Assembly: GCF_002420705.1 (NCBI RefSeq)
Contig: NZ_DIIM01000005.1
Location: forward strand, 422,034 to 486,033
Length of the DNA stretch: 64,000 nt
Reading direction: 5' to 3'
Origin: Sphingobacterium sp. UBA5670
Lineage (GTDB): Bacteria; Bacteroidota; Bacteroidia; Sphingobacteriales; Sphingobacteriaceae
The notes under the pieces are model-generated. The model did no database searches and was not told where the DNA came from. It saw only the letters and a list, made by a program, of their open reading frames with translations. Shown in pieces: positions 1-8,371 of the stretch (its first letter is position 1; every line of letters starts with the position of its first letter). The position numbers and the translations under genes are program-made.

Positions 1-32
1 TTGGGGCTTTGTCTTTGACGGGATCGTCAATA

Positions 33-1019
33 TTATATATCTACCACCGCATCCATTTTGAAGTCATCATCTTTTAGATGGACAATCTCAGTCGCTTTTT
101 CGTAGTTAGTTGACTTCTTGGAGAAGAAGTCATGTTGTGTCGTTTCAGTATTCAAACCATTCAATACGATTGGGTTGACTTGTTTTACTTCGAAGATCGG
201 ATCAAAGCCCAAATTCATCAATGCTTTGTTGGCATTATAGCGAACATATTCTTTTACTTCAGCTGTTAAACCAACTTCAGTATAAATCTCTTCTGTATAT
301 TTCAGCTCATTTTCATATAAATTATAAAGCAAGGCTAGGAAACGAGCTTTTACCTGATCTTGATTTTTTAATTTTTTGAATTGATCTTGGGCTATTAATC
401 CAACGAATACACCGTGAATAGATTCGTCAGCAATAATTTTCTTAATGATATCGGCAGAAGCAACCATTTCACCTTGTCCGCATAACCACAATGGTAAGAA
501 GAATCCAGAATAGAATAGGAAGGACTCCAATAATACAGAAGCAGCCATCGCCATATAAATCTCTTCGTCGGAAGCATCTTCTTTATCAATCGCGCGATAA
601 TAACCATCGATTGTTTCGGCTTTATATTGAAGATATTTATTTTGCTGAACCCATTCGAAAATGTCGTTTATTTCGGCGGTTGTAGAAACTGTCGTGAAAA
701 TAGTAGAATACGATTTTGCATGGATAGCTTCCATCATACACATATATGACAATACAGCTTTATTTTGTAAGGTGTCGATATGATCAATGATTTTAGGCAT
801 CCCTGTATGGCTTTGAAGGGTATCCAATAAGGTCAATCCCCCTAAAGCTTTCTTATACGCATCTTTCATTTCTGGGCTGATACGTTTCCAGCTATCGATA
901 TCTTTTGATGGAATGTATTCCGTGTCGATCCAGAATTGACGGATATTTTGTTCCCAGAACATCAATACATAATCGTTCTCGGGGGTATTCCAGTTGACAG
1001 CTTTATATGTTTTACTCAT
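33..1019 (-). CDS. nrdF: Class Ib ribonucleotide reductase beta subunit (NrdB/NrdF type)
   Basis: This is the radical-generating small subunit of an aerobic ribonucleotide reductase, which makes deoxynucleotides with NrdE. The 328-residue protein has the full dimetal ligand set: Asp66, Glu97, His100, Glu165, Glu199 and His202. Tyr104 sits four residues after the first His (E-A-I-H-A-K-S-Y), where class Ib enzymes carry the radical tyrosine. So it is not one of the ligand-less class Ie variants. The acidic C-terminal tail is where the family docks to the large subunit. It is the last gene of the nrd operon, 132 bp after nrdE, and that gap folds as a long hairpin. The family assignment is firm. 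Class Ib rather than Id is inferred from the linked nrdI and nrdH genes. Confidence 0.95.
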   Translation of the reverse strand: MSKTYKAVNWNTPENDYVLMFWEQNIRQFWIDTEYIPSKDIDSWKRISPEMKDAYKKALGGLTLLDTLQSHTGMPKIIDHIDTLQNKAVLSYMCMMEAIHAKSYSTIFTTVSTTAEINDIFEWVQQNKYLQYKAETIDGYYRAIDKEDASDEEIYMAMAASVLLESFLFYSGFFLPLWLCGQGEMVASADIIKKIIADESIHGVFVGLIAQDQFKKLKNQDQVKARFLALLYNLYENELKYTEEIYTEVGLTAEVKEYVRYNANKALMNLGFDPIFEVKQVNPIVLNGLNTETTQHDFFSKKSTNYEKATEIVHLKDDDFKMDAVVDI

Positions 1020-1052
1020 TTTTAGTTTAAAGTATTAGGCATTTATTATCAT

Positions 1053-1138
1053 GTATTTGGATTACTGTTTTTAGAAAAGCCAAAAGCTACCAATGGCGTA
1101 GGCAACTTTTGACTTTCTTCCATTATATATCCAAATAC
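1053..1138 (-). repeat. Nested inverted repeat between nrdE and nrdF
   Basis: The outer arms are GTATTTGGAT (1053-1062) and ATCCAAATAC (1129-1138), a perfect 10-bp pair. Inside them AAGCCAAAAG (1077-1086) pairs with CTTTTGACTT (1106-1115) with one mismatch, and CTAC/GTAG closes the centre. There is no run of T after it in the direction of transcription, so it is unlikely to be a simple terminator. A role as an mRNA processing or stabilising element setting the NrdE:NrdF ratio is inference. Confidence 0.6.
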
Positions 1139-1151
1139 TAAAATCTCAAAA

Positions 1152-3257
1152 TTAAGCTGAACAAGAGACACATTCGTCGATGGTCGATTTTCTTGTCCGT
1201 GTATAATAAAGGGATTTCAATCCCAATTTGTGTGCATAGATATAATATCTAGACAAATCTCTTGTCGAATCTTTTGAGTTGGTATGCAAGATTGTCGATA
1301 CACCTTGATCAATATGACGTTGGATAACGGAGATTAATTTCAAGACTTTGAATTGATCCATGTCATAAGCCGATTTGAAATAGAAATAATTATCGTTTGT
1401 CAAGTATGGCATTGGATAGTAAGTTGTACTATCTCCGTATTCACGTACTTCAATGATATCGACGATTGGCATAACCGATGCTGTCGCATTCATAATGTAT
1501 GAAGTTGACTGATTTGGCGCAATAGCCAAACGGTAAGCATGGTAAATACCATGTTCTTTGATTTTAGCTTTTAATTCTAGCCAATCTTCAACCGTTGGAA
1601 TATGTATACCTTCGAATAGTTCTGTTACCTTCGCTGTTTTAGGGACGTAATCGCGGTTGATATAATTGTTGAAATAACTGCCATCAGCATAGGCTGATTT
1701 TTCAAAGCCAACAAATGTTTTGCCACGTTCTTTTGCAATTTCCATGGATGCTTCCAATGAATAGTAGTTCATCATCATAAAGAAGGTATTGGCAAAATCC
1801 AATGCTTCGGTCGATTCGTACATGATGAAGCTTTTTGCAAGGTAACCATGGAGGTTCATTGCGCCAAGTCCTACAGAATGCAATTCGCGGTTTGCTTTTG
1901 CAATGGATGGAACCATGTCGATGTTGGTCACGTCAGTAACGACAGTCAAAGCACGCATAGCCGTTTTTACGGTTTCTTTGATACGTTTATTGTCCATCAC
2001 TGTAGCAATGTTCAACGAACCGAGGTTACATGAAATTCCGTAACGAATAGTGTCTTGTTTGCCATAGATCTCAATATCGGATACTTGAGATACCTGCATG
2101 ATTTCAGTACACAGGTTAGAGAATTTCACCTGACCGATTTCATTCAACGCATGGACACGGTTGGTGTTCTCTTTGAAGAAAATATAAGGATATCCTGATT
2201 CTTTTTGTGTTTGTGCAATTTTCACTAAAAGATGACGGGCATTGATTTTTTTCTTTTTCACGTTTGGATTCGTGATCAATTCGTCGTACATCTTGTCCAT
2301 ATCCATCTCATCCAAGAATTGTCCATACTCTTGCATCACGGTATGTGGGTAGATCAAATAGCAAGGTTCATCTTTTTCTGCTAATTCCATAAATTTATCA
2401 GGCACGATGATACCGATCGACAATGATTTGATCCGTACTTTCTCGTCAACGTTGATTTTTTTACAATCTAAAAATTCTTCGATGTCGGAGTGGAAAATAT
2501 TGAGGTATACTGCCCCAGCACCTGGGCGTTGACCCAATTGATTCGCGTACGAAAAAGTATCTTCCATAATTTTCATAATTGGAAGTACACCGCCGGCGCG
2601 ACCTTCCACGCCTTTGATAGCCTCGCCGCGAGCACGGATTTTGGAAATATTGAAGGATACACCACCACCGATAGAAGATAACTTCATTGCGGAATCAACA
2701 GCGTAACCAATGCCATTTAAGTTGTCACCGATTTCATCCAAGAAACAAGATACTAATTCACCCGAGCGTTTCTTTCCTGCATTCAAGAATGTAGGTGTCG
2801 CGGGTTGGTATTCTTGGTTGATCATGATTTCTGCGTATTCAATTGCCTTTTTAACACCTTCTTCTCTTGCCAAGAATAGGGAAACAGCAACGACACGGTC
2901 TTCATAGCGTTCAAGAAACTTTTCACCAGAATCGTCACGTAAAGCGTAGCTCTGGAAGAATTTAAAGGCTGCCATAAAAGATTCGAAACGGAATTTTTTA
3001 GCGTATACATAGTTGAATACCTCTTCCATTTCTTCAAATGTAAACCATTGGTAAAAGTCAATATAATAGTTGTTTTCTACCAAATAGTCTATTTTTTCTT
3101 TCAATGTGTAAAAGAACACTGTGTTCTTGTTTACATATTCCAAGAAATATGCACGAACCGCTTCCTTATCTTTATGTAAGCTGAATTCGTCATCATGCTT
3201 AATCATGATTTCATTATTAAGCAATATCCAGTTTTTTGCTACTTCGTTTGCTACCAT
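1152..3257 (-). CDS. nrdE: Class Ib ribonucleotide reductase alpha subunit (NrdE)
   Basis: This is the catalytic large subunit, reducing ribonucleoside diphosphates. At 701 residues it has the short class Ib architecture. The N-terminus starts directly in the R1 fold (W-I-L-L-N-N-E) with no ATP-cone, so dATP overall-activity control through a cone is not expected. The catalytic cysteines are Cys171 and Cys410 (redox pair) and Cys383 in the N-L-C-T-E motif (Asn381, Glu385). The C-terminal shuttle pair Cys696/Cys699 ends the protein, and the Y-Y-T-R-T-R motif near residue 685 is the expected radical relay. The start overlaps the end of nrdI by 41 bp, which suggests translational coupling. A later ATG at 3206 would remove the conserved N-terminus, so the upstream start is preferred. 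Confidence 0.96.
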   Translation of the reverse strand: MVANEVAKNWILLNNEIMIKHDDEFSLHKDKEAVRAYFLEYVNKNTVFFYTLKEKIDYLVENNYYIDFYQWFTFEEMEEVFNYVYAKKFRFESFMAAFKFFQSYALRDDSGEKFLERYEDRVVAVSLFLAREEGVKKAIEYAEIMINQEYQPATPTFLNAGKKRSGELVSCFLDEIGDNLNGIGYAVDSAMKLSSIGGGVSFNISKIRARGEAIKGVEGRAGGVLPIMKIMEDTFSYANQLGQRPGAGAVYLNIFHSDIEEFLDCKKINVDEKVRIKSLSIGIIVPDKFMELAEKDEPCYLIYPHTVMQEYGQFLDEMDMDKMYDELITNPNVKKKKINARHLLVKIAQTQKESGYPYIFFKENTNRVHALNEIGQVKFSNLCTEIMQVSQVSDIEIYGKQDTIRYGISCNLGSLNIATVMDNKRIKETVKTAMRALTVVTDVTNIDMVPSIAKANRELHSVGLGAMNLHGYLAKSFIMYESTEALDFANTFFMMMNYYSLEASMEIAKERGKTFVGFEKSAYADGSYFNNYINRDYVPKTAKVTELFEGIHIPTVEDWLELKAKIKEHGIYHAYRLAIAPNQSTSYIMNATASVMPIVDIIEVREYGDSTTYYPMPYLTNDNYFYFKSAYDMDQFKVLKLISVIQRHIDQGVSTILHTNSKDSTRDLSRYYIYAHKLGLKSLYYTRTRKSTIDECVSCSA

Positions 3258-3624
3258 CGCAAAAGTTCTTTAAGATGTCAATAAATTGATTAATATCTTC
3301 CATTGTTCCGGACAGTTCAAATTTGAACGCCAGTGGAATGTCGAAATCCTGTGAAATGCGATCAGCTGCTAGACCAAAATTCGGTCCCCAGTTGCGGTTG
3401 CCGCTGGAAGTAACAGAATAGATATTTTTAGCTTCGCGTTTCATGAATTCTTGTGTGTTTTCGGGCACCTGTCCAAAATTTGTGGTGAAAGTGACCAAAT
3501 GGCCGGGCTCTTTAACCGTTAAATCGACGGTGATCTTATGGATTTGCCAACCCGTTATCTGAGCTACTTTATCCATAAAACGTTGTACGTTTCCCGTTCT
3601 GGAGTCATAATAAATGTGTATCAT
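3217..3624 (-). CDS. nrdI: Flavodoxin-like NrdI
   Basis: NrdI is the FMN flavoprotein that supplies the oxidant needed to assemble the Mn2-tyrosyl cofactor of class Ib NrdF. The 135-residue reading starts at M-I-H-I-Y-Y-D-S-R-T-G-N-V, which has the Y-Y-S/D-S-x-T-G-N phosphate-loop pattern of the family. It continues with the S-S-G-N-R-N-W-G loop that binds the flavin ring. An upstream in-frame ATG at 3735 would run back through the end of nrdH and is rejected. The gene lies 34 bp after nrdH and overlaps nrdE by 41 bp. Its presence supports a manganese class Ib system for this locus. Confidence 0.93.
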   Translation of the reverse strand: MIHIYYDSRTGNVQRFMDKVAQITGWQIHKITVDLTVKEPGHLVTFTTNFGQVPENTQEFMKREAKNIYSVTSSGNRNWGPNFGLAADRISQDFDIPLAFKFELSGTMEDINQFIDILKNFCDGSKRSSKKLDIA

Positions 3625-3658
3625 GTTGCTGTTTGGTTTTAATGATACGCTGAATTTA

Positions 3659-3892
3659 TTAAAGTGCAATGGCAGCCAATTCTTCTGGTTTAAAGCCAAT
3701 GATACGGTGTTGAATTTCTTCATTTTCCAACACAATTACCGTAGGAACTGTGCGGATTTTGAATCGTGCGGCCAAGTCTGGTTCATCAAAAGGATTAACC
3801 GTTTCATATTGGATACCTTTTTGATCCAAATAAGCCGATACTTGTGCACAAGGAGCACAATCGTTTTTCTCAAATTTGATAATTCTTGCCAT
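3659..3892 (-). CDS. nrdH: NrdH-like glutaredoxin/thioredoxin
   Basis: This is a 77-residue thioredoxin-fold protein, probably the electron donor for NrdE. The redox motif is C-A-P-C (Cys12, Cys15), and the cis-proline loop is T-V-P-T near residue 49. The length matches NrdH redoxins, which look like glutaredoxins but are reduced by thioredoxin reductase. It is the first gene of the nrd operon and sits just before nrdI, the usual class Ib order H-I-E-F. The CAPC motif differs from the C-x-x-C sequences common in Firmicutes NrdH, so a plain glutaredoxin-like role cannot be excluded. Confidence 0.85.
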   Translation of the reverse strand: MARIIKFEKNDCAPCAQVSAYLDQKGIQYETVNPFDEPDLAARFKIRTVPTVIVLENEEIQHRIIGFKPEELAAIAL

Positions 3893-4351
3893 GTTTACTT
3901 GTTTATTTTTTTATTCCAATCTTTATAGAAATCCCCGGACGAAGTTAATGGTATCAATTTTAATAGGGGAGCCAGATGTCAGGTTAGTCTGGCCGTTTAA
4001 AATAGACAATTCTTCAAAAGGAAAGGTCTGTATTTTGATACTTAAAAACTTCGTTGAGTTGCCAATTCTTTCATTAGCTTAACAAATATCTTATATTTTC
4101 TTTCGATGCGGTAGTTTGACTTTTCCACATTTTGGGCAAAAGTTTGTCAGAGAATGCGTTTGCTGATGATTCGTGTTTGTAAGTTGTTGTTTTTCTTTGA
4201 TTTACAAATGTGGATAACTTTAAATTAGTAATTTTTACCACGATTTTACAAATGATTTAAGTTTAATTTTAGTGTCATAAAAAAGCTACAAAACTTGTTT
4301 TTTTATGAAAATTTTATTATCTTATTTTGCCTTAATTTGAAAAATAAATTT
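3893..4351. other. Divergent intergenic region, nrd operon / S9 peptidase
   Basis: The region is AT-rich and must carry promoters for both directions. No exact TANNTTTG -7 element with a correctly spaced TTTG was found for either side; the best plus-strand candidate is a TAAGTTTA near 4257. A near-direct repeat, GATTTACAAATG (4199-4210) and GATTTTACAAATG (4242-4254), could be a regulator site. No NrdR-box pair was recognised. No RNA gene or coding sequence was seen. Confidence 0.4.
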
Positions 4352-6754
4352 ATGAAGAAACTATTCTATGGTCTCTTGTTTTTAGCTTCCCTACAGACGC
4401 AGGCGCAAGAAAACATTACCTTTCAAAAACCCTCTACTGAAATTTTGGCTTTAGCCGACTATGTACGTCCACCGCAGATAAAAATTTCTAGCGATAAAAA
4501 TTGGATGCTGTTCACGTTCAGGCCTACGTATAAAAGTCTAGCTGAACTGGGGCAGGAAGAAATGAAGTTGGCGGGATTACGGATCAATCCAAAGACCAAC
4601 ATGGAAAGTTCAACTATCTTTTACGATAAGATAGCCCTAAAGAGAATAGGTCAAAATATTGAATATACTGACTTTGTGGGAATGCCAGATAAACCTGCGC
4701 TATCCAATTTTTTATTCTCTCCAGATAATAAATATTTGGCATTTAGCAATACAAATGATGGCGGTACAGCTTTATTTGTCGTTGATCTCGCTACGCGGAA
4801 GGTCAAACAACTGACTCCTTATAATTTGAATGGAACATTGACGGCCCCTTTTCAATGGTTAAAAAATTCTTCGAGTTTACTAATTACAAGCCTGCCAAAG
4901 AATAGGGCTGCGCTATTGGATCCGTCCAAAGATTTACCAGCTGGACCTGTTGTTTCAACAAGTGACGGAAAAGTCTCTCAATTAAGAACTTATCAGGACT
5001 TGCTGAAAAATCCACAGGATGAGACTAACTTTGAAACATTGGTACAATCAAATCTGGAGCTTGTAGACCTCGAGGGTAAGATTACATCCTTTAAAGATAA
5101 AGCCATTTATACAGGGATCAGCTTCTCACCGGATGGAGAATATGTGATGGTCACAACGATCACAAAACCTTACTCGTATGTGGTTCCGGTCTACTCTTTT
5201 CCACAAAAAGTCCGTATATATGACCGCTCAGGTAAGGAAATCGCACTTGTAAACGAGGTGCCGTTAAATGAAGTCATGCCAAAAGGATTTTCGTCGACAC
5301 GCTCAGGTAAACGGGCCTGGCATTGGCGCAGTGATCAATCTGCGACATTGGCTTATGTAGAAGCTTTGGATGGTGGCGATGCAACTAAGCCTGCCGAATT
5401 TCGTGATGCCTTATATACCTTATCATATCCTTATACAGGTGCGGGCAAACTTATTTTTAAAACCAAAGACCGTTATGCAGGCGTAACATGGGGGAATGAT
5501 AAGTATGCTTTAATCAATTCGCAGTGGTATGATACAAGAAATACAAAGACTTTTGTGGTGAATCCGTCTACCGGAGAATCCAAACTGTTGCATGATCGGA
5601 ACAGTCAGGATGTGTACAACGATCCGGGAGACGTGTATATGGAAAAAAATAGCCTGGGCACGTATTCGATGTATGTGGATAAGGATAAAGCGTTGTTTGT
5701 GGGCAAGGGATTTACTAAAAATGGTGAGTTCCCTTTTGTGGATGAGCTCGATCTGCATTCATTGAAGAAAAAACGTATTTACACGGCACCAGCATCGGAA
5801 CTGCAGGAACGGATCACGCAAATTGTAAACCCTAAAACAGGTGATCTTCTTATTTCGCTTCAATCCGCTTCGGTCTATCCGAATTATTTTATGAAAAATA
5901 TGAAGTCTGGGAAACAGATCACATTAACCGCTTTGGAGAACCCTTTTAAATCTTTGGAAAAGGTCCATAAGGAGATTTTAAACTACAAGCGCAGAGATGG
6001 AGTCGAACTCTCAGGAACATTATATCTGCCTGCCGGTTACGATTTTAATAAGAAGGAAAAGTTGCCTTTGCTGATGTGGGCTTATCCACGGGAGTATAAG
6101 GATAAAAATACCGCAGGACAAAGTACGGCCAATCCAAAGGAGTTTACCTTCCCAAGTTATGGCTCCTTTATATACTGGGTCTCTAAAGGGTATGCAGTAC
6201 TGGATAATGCCGCTTTCCCAATTGTTGGAGAGGGGAAAAAAGAACCGAATGATACCTTTATTGAGCAGCTTGTATCGAATGCCGAAGCAGCAATCGATGC
6301 AGTAGACCAGCTAGGTTATATCGACCGAAAAAAAGTTGCTGTGGGCGGACATTCCTATGGGGCTTTTATGACAGCACATTTATTGTCCAATTCGAAATTG
6401 TTTGCGGCAGGAATAGCACGATCGGGGGCATACAATCGGACATTAACACCATTTGGGTTTCAGAGCGAGCAGCGTAATTTCTGGGACGATCCAGCATTGT
6501 ATATGACCATGTCACCTTTTGTAAGTGCTGACCGGATGAAAACCCCACTTTTGTTGGTTCATGGCGGAGCCGATAATAATCCCGGAACGTTCACCCTGCA
6601 GACAGAACGCTATTTCCAGGCTTTGAAAAACTTGGGAGCTCCGGTACGGATGGTGATTTTACCACGTGAAGCACATGGGTATGTTGCCAAAGAAAATATC
6701 TTCCATTTACTCTGGGAACAGGATCAATTTTTGGAAAAATACCTAAAAAAATAG
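4352..6754 (+). CDS. Secreted S9 family (prolyl oligopeptidase clan) serine peptidase
   Basis: This is an 800-residue exported peptidase. The N-terminus M-K-K-L-F-Y-G-L-L-F-L-A-S-L is a signal peptide with likely cleavage after the Q-T-Q-A-Q stretch, and for that reason the ATG at 4352 is chosen over an ATG 57 bp upstream. A long central part is beta-propeller-like (Y-L-A-F-S-N, S-F-S-P-D-G-E-Y repeats). The C-terminal alpha/beta hydrolase domain has Ser668 in G-G-H-S-Y-G-A-F, Asp741 in H-G-G-A-D-N-N and His775 in R-E-A-H-G-Y, a complete triad. It resembles S9D-type (glutamyl endopeptidase-like) proteins more than classical prolyl oligopeptidase, but the cleavage preference cannot be read from sequence. 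It is monocistronic and ends at a hairpin terminator. Confidence 0.9.
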   Translation: MKKLFYGLLFLASLQTQAQENITFQKPSTEILALADYVRPPQIKISSDKNWMLFTFRPTYKSLAELGQEEMKLAGLRINPKTNMESSTIFYDKIALKRIGQNIEYTDFVGMPDKPALSNFLFSPDNKYLAFSNTNDGGTALFVVDLATRKVKQLTPYNLNGTLTAPFQWLKNSSSLLITSLPKNRAALLDPSKDLPAGPVVSTSDGKVSQLRTYQDLLKNPQDETNFETLVQSNLELVDLEGKITSFKDKAIYTGISFSPDGEYVMVTTITKPYSYVVPVYSFPQKVRIYDRSGKEIALVNEVPLNEVMPKGFSSTRSGKRAWHWRSDQSATLAYVEALDGGDATKPAEFRDALYTLSYPYTGAGKLIFKTKDRYAGVTWGNDKYALINSQWYDTRNTKTFVVNPSTGESKLLHDRNSQDVYNDPGDVYMEKNSLGTYSMYVDKDKALFVGKGFTKNGEFPFVDELDLHSLKKKRIYTAPASELQERITQIVNPKTGDLLISLQSASVYPNYFMKNMKSGKQITLTALENPFKSLEKVHKEILNYKRRDGVELSGTLYLPAGYDFNKKEKLPLLMWAYPREYKDKNTAGQSTANPKEFTFPSYGSFIYWVSKGYAVLDNAAFPIVGEGKKEPNDTFIEQLVSNAEAAIDAVDQLGYIDRKKVAVGGHSYGAFMTAHLLSNSKLFAAGIARSGAYNRTLTPFGFQSEQRNFWDDPALYMTMSPFVSADRMKTPLLLVHGGADNNPGTFTLQTERYFQALKNLGAPVRMVILPREAHGYVAKENIFHLLWEQDQFLEKYLKK

Positions 6755-6840
6755 GGTAAAAATTGATATGGATATAAAGAGGTTGTAAAATGAAGTGCAG
6801 CCAAAAAGTTTTACAAAGTTAGAAATTAATGATTCCTGTG

Positions 6841-6875
6841 ATGAGCTCGATATTTTATCGGGCTCATTCCTTTTA
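6841..6875 (+). terminator. Rho-independent terminator after the S9 peptidase
   Basis: ATGAGCTCGATA (6841-6852) pairs with TATCGGGCTCAT (6856-6867) over 12 bp with one G-U, closed by a three-base TTT loop. A short T-rich run follows. It lies 86 bp after the peptidase stop codon. Confidence 0.65.
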
Positions 6876-7009
6876 GACGGGTTAGTACACCTGATTTGAT
6901 CTGTGTTAACTTGATGTGGGAACCACGAAGTCAGGATTCAACTCTGGAAAGCTTCTGCTTGACTGCGCAAATGTTCTGAAGTACCAATGGATTATACATA
7001 TTATTTTTT

Positions 7010-7017
7010 TAAGTTTG
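7010..7017 (+). promoter_or_regulatory. Candidate -7 element for the AraC-family gene
   Basis: TAAGTTTG matches the Bacteroidota -7 consensus TANNTTTG exactly and lies 29 bp before the regulator's ATG. No TTG or TTTG is found 17-23 bp upstream, so the promoter is only half supported. Confidence 0.35.
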
Positions 7018-7046
7018 GGTAATTTACCAAAGGGAAAGATCCGATT

Positions 7047-7916
7047 ATGAGACCTGATATATTTAGAGAGAAATCGCCATTATCTTCCGATGACTGTTTT
7101 GTAGTCTTCGATCGGAGAAAATCATCTTTTACTTTTCCTGTGCATATTCATCCTGAATATGAGCTCAATTATGTGGAAGGGGCCGAGGGGGCACAACGTA
7201 TCATTGGCAACTCGGTAGAGTCTATTGGCGAGCGGGACCTTGTGCTTATAGCAAGTCCAGAACTTGAGCATGCATGGAAAGATGGCGATTGCCAATCAAA
7301 TGACATTCATGAGATCACGATTCAGTTCCATCCTTCCTTAATTGAACAGTATCTGGATAAAAAGCAGTTTGCGAGTATACAGCAATTATTATCGAAAGCT
7401 GCCCGTGGTGTGGTCTTCGGTAAGGACACTGTAGACCGCGTATTACCTTTGTTACGGATACTGACCTTGGAAAGAGATGGATTTTATTCTGTTATGAAAC
7501 TCTTGGTATTATTGTATGAATTGTCCAAAGGTGAGGATATCCGAGTGTTATCTACTGCGACCAATACGGTCCTGAGCAATAGCGAATTATTAATGGGACG
7601 ATTGCAGGAATATATTGTCGCCCATGTAAATAGAGAACTGAGCCTTCCGATGGTTGCTGCGGTGATGAACATGAGCAAATCAACATTTTCCCGTTTTCTA
7701 AAATCGTCTACGGGGATGAACTTTACGGATTATCTGCTCGATTTTCGGATCAATATGGCTGTGCGGTTACTCAAAGAAGAGACTTTGATTGCCGATATTG
7801 TCGAACAGTGTGGTTTTAACAGTGTCTCGTATTTTTATCGTGTATTTAAAAAGAGAAAAGACCTTACTCCAGTCGAGTACAGAAATAGTTTACGTAAACA
7901 GCAAATGATTATCTAG
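7047..7916 (+). CDS. AraC family transcriptional regulator with cupin sensor domain
   Basis: This is a 289-residue regulator. Residues about 25-110 form a cupin-like ligand domain (F-P-V-H-I-H-P-E-Y-E-L-N-Y, with metal- or ligand-type histidines). The last 100 residues are a double helix-turn-helix AraC domain (L-P-M-V-A-A-V-M-N-M-S-K-S-T-F-S-R, then I-V-E-Q-C-G-F-N-S-V-S-Y-F-Y-R-V-F-K). It sits 455 bp upstream of and co-directional with the susC-susD-GH130 locus, so control of that locus is likely but inferred. AraC proteins of this cupin type usually bind a sugar released from the target glycan. No signal peptide or membrane segment is present, so it is cytoplasmic, unlike hybrid two-component or SusR-type sensors. 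Confidence 0.9.
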   Translation: MRPDIFREKSPLSSDDCFVVFDRRKSSFTFPVHIHPEYELNYVEGAEGAQRIIGNSVESIGERDLVLIASPELEHAWKDGDCQSNDIHEITIQFHPSLIEQYLDKKQFASIQQLLSKAARGVVFGKDTVDRVLPLLRILTLERDGFYSVMKLLVLLYELSKGEDIRVLSTATNTVLSNSELLMGRLQEYIVAHVNRELSLPMVAAVMNMSKSTFSRFLKSSTGMNFTDYLLDFRINMAVRLLKEETLIADIVEQCGFNSVSYFYRVFKKRKDLTPVEYRNSLRKQQMII

Positions 7917-8371
7917 TTTTTCTTTTTTCATTTCCTATTTCGCTTTTCCACAAAGTGAAAAGATCTCCTATGTCTAATTTTTTCAGGATACAAGAGGATG
8001 CCCGATAAAATAGAGAAGATGCTCCCTTTTCTCTACTTGATAATTCAATATATGTGAGTCCAAAGTTCAATAAAATGACTCGATTTGTTCTTTAATATAT
8101 TGTTTTTCAGTTGTTTATTATTTTATTCCAATACGCCATTGTTTTACCTGTTTTGTTGTCATTTCGATTTTGCGCAATCGTTTGTGTTTATTTTTTTTCG
8201 ATTTTTCCAACGGAAATATGAATGAAAAGTACAATACAATTGAGTTGATCTTGCTATTTACGGCTCCTCCTTTTCTCTAATTTCGTCAGACAAACCAATA
8301 TAAGAATACCAATTAAGTATAGACATATTATACAAATCATCTATTTATTGTAAACCTTTAATACACAAAAT
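7917..8371. other. Upstream regulatory region of susC
   Basis: This 455-bp AT-rich stretch has no coding potential that I can support. A weak -7 candidate TAATTTCG is at 8278-8285, with the nearest upstream TTG at 8251-8253 (24 bp spacing, slightly too long). That would give a 5' leader of roughly 85 nt for susC. A weak core promoter would fit activation by the upstream AraC protein. No clear long inverted repeat was seen. Confidence 0.3.

Noticed and set aside
33..1019. Metal-free class Ie NrdF variant
   Set aside because: All carboxylate and histidine ligands and the radical tyrosine position are present.
3614..3928. 104-codon open frame on the plus strand opposite nrdH and nrdI
   Set aside because: Phe- and Cys-rich translation without pattern; the minus-strand genes explain the region.
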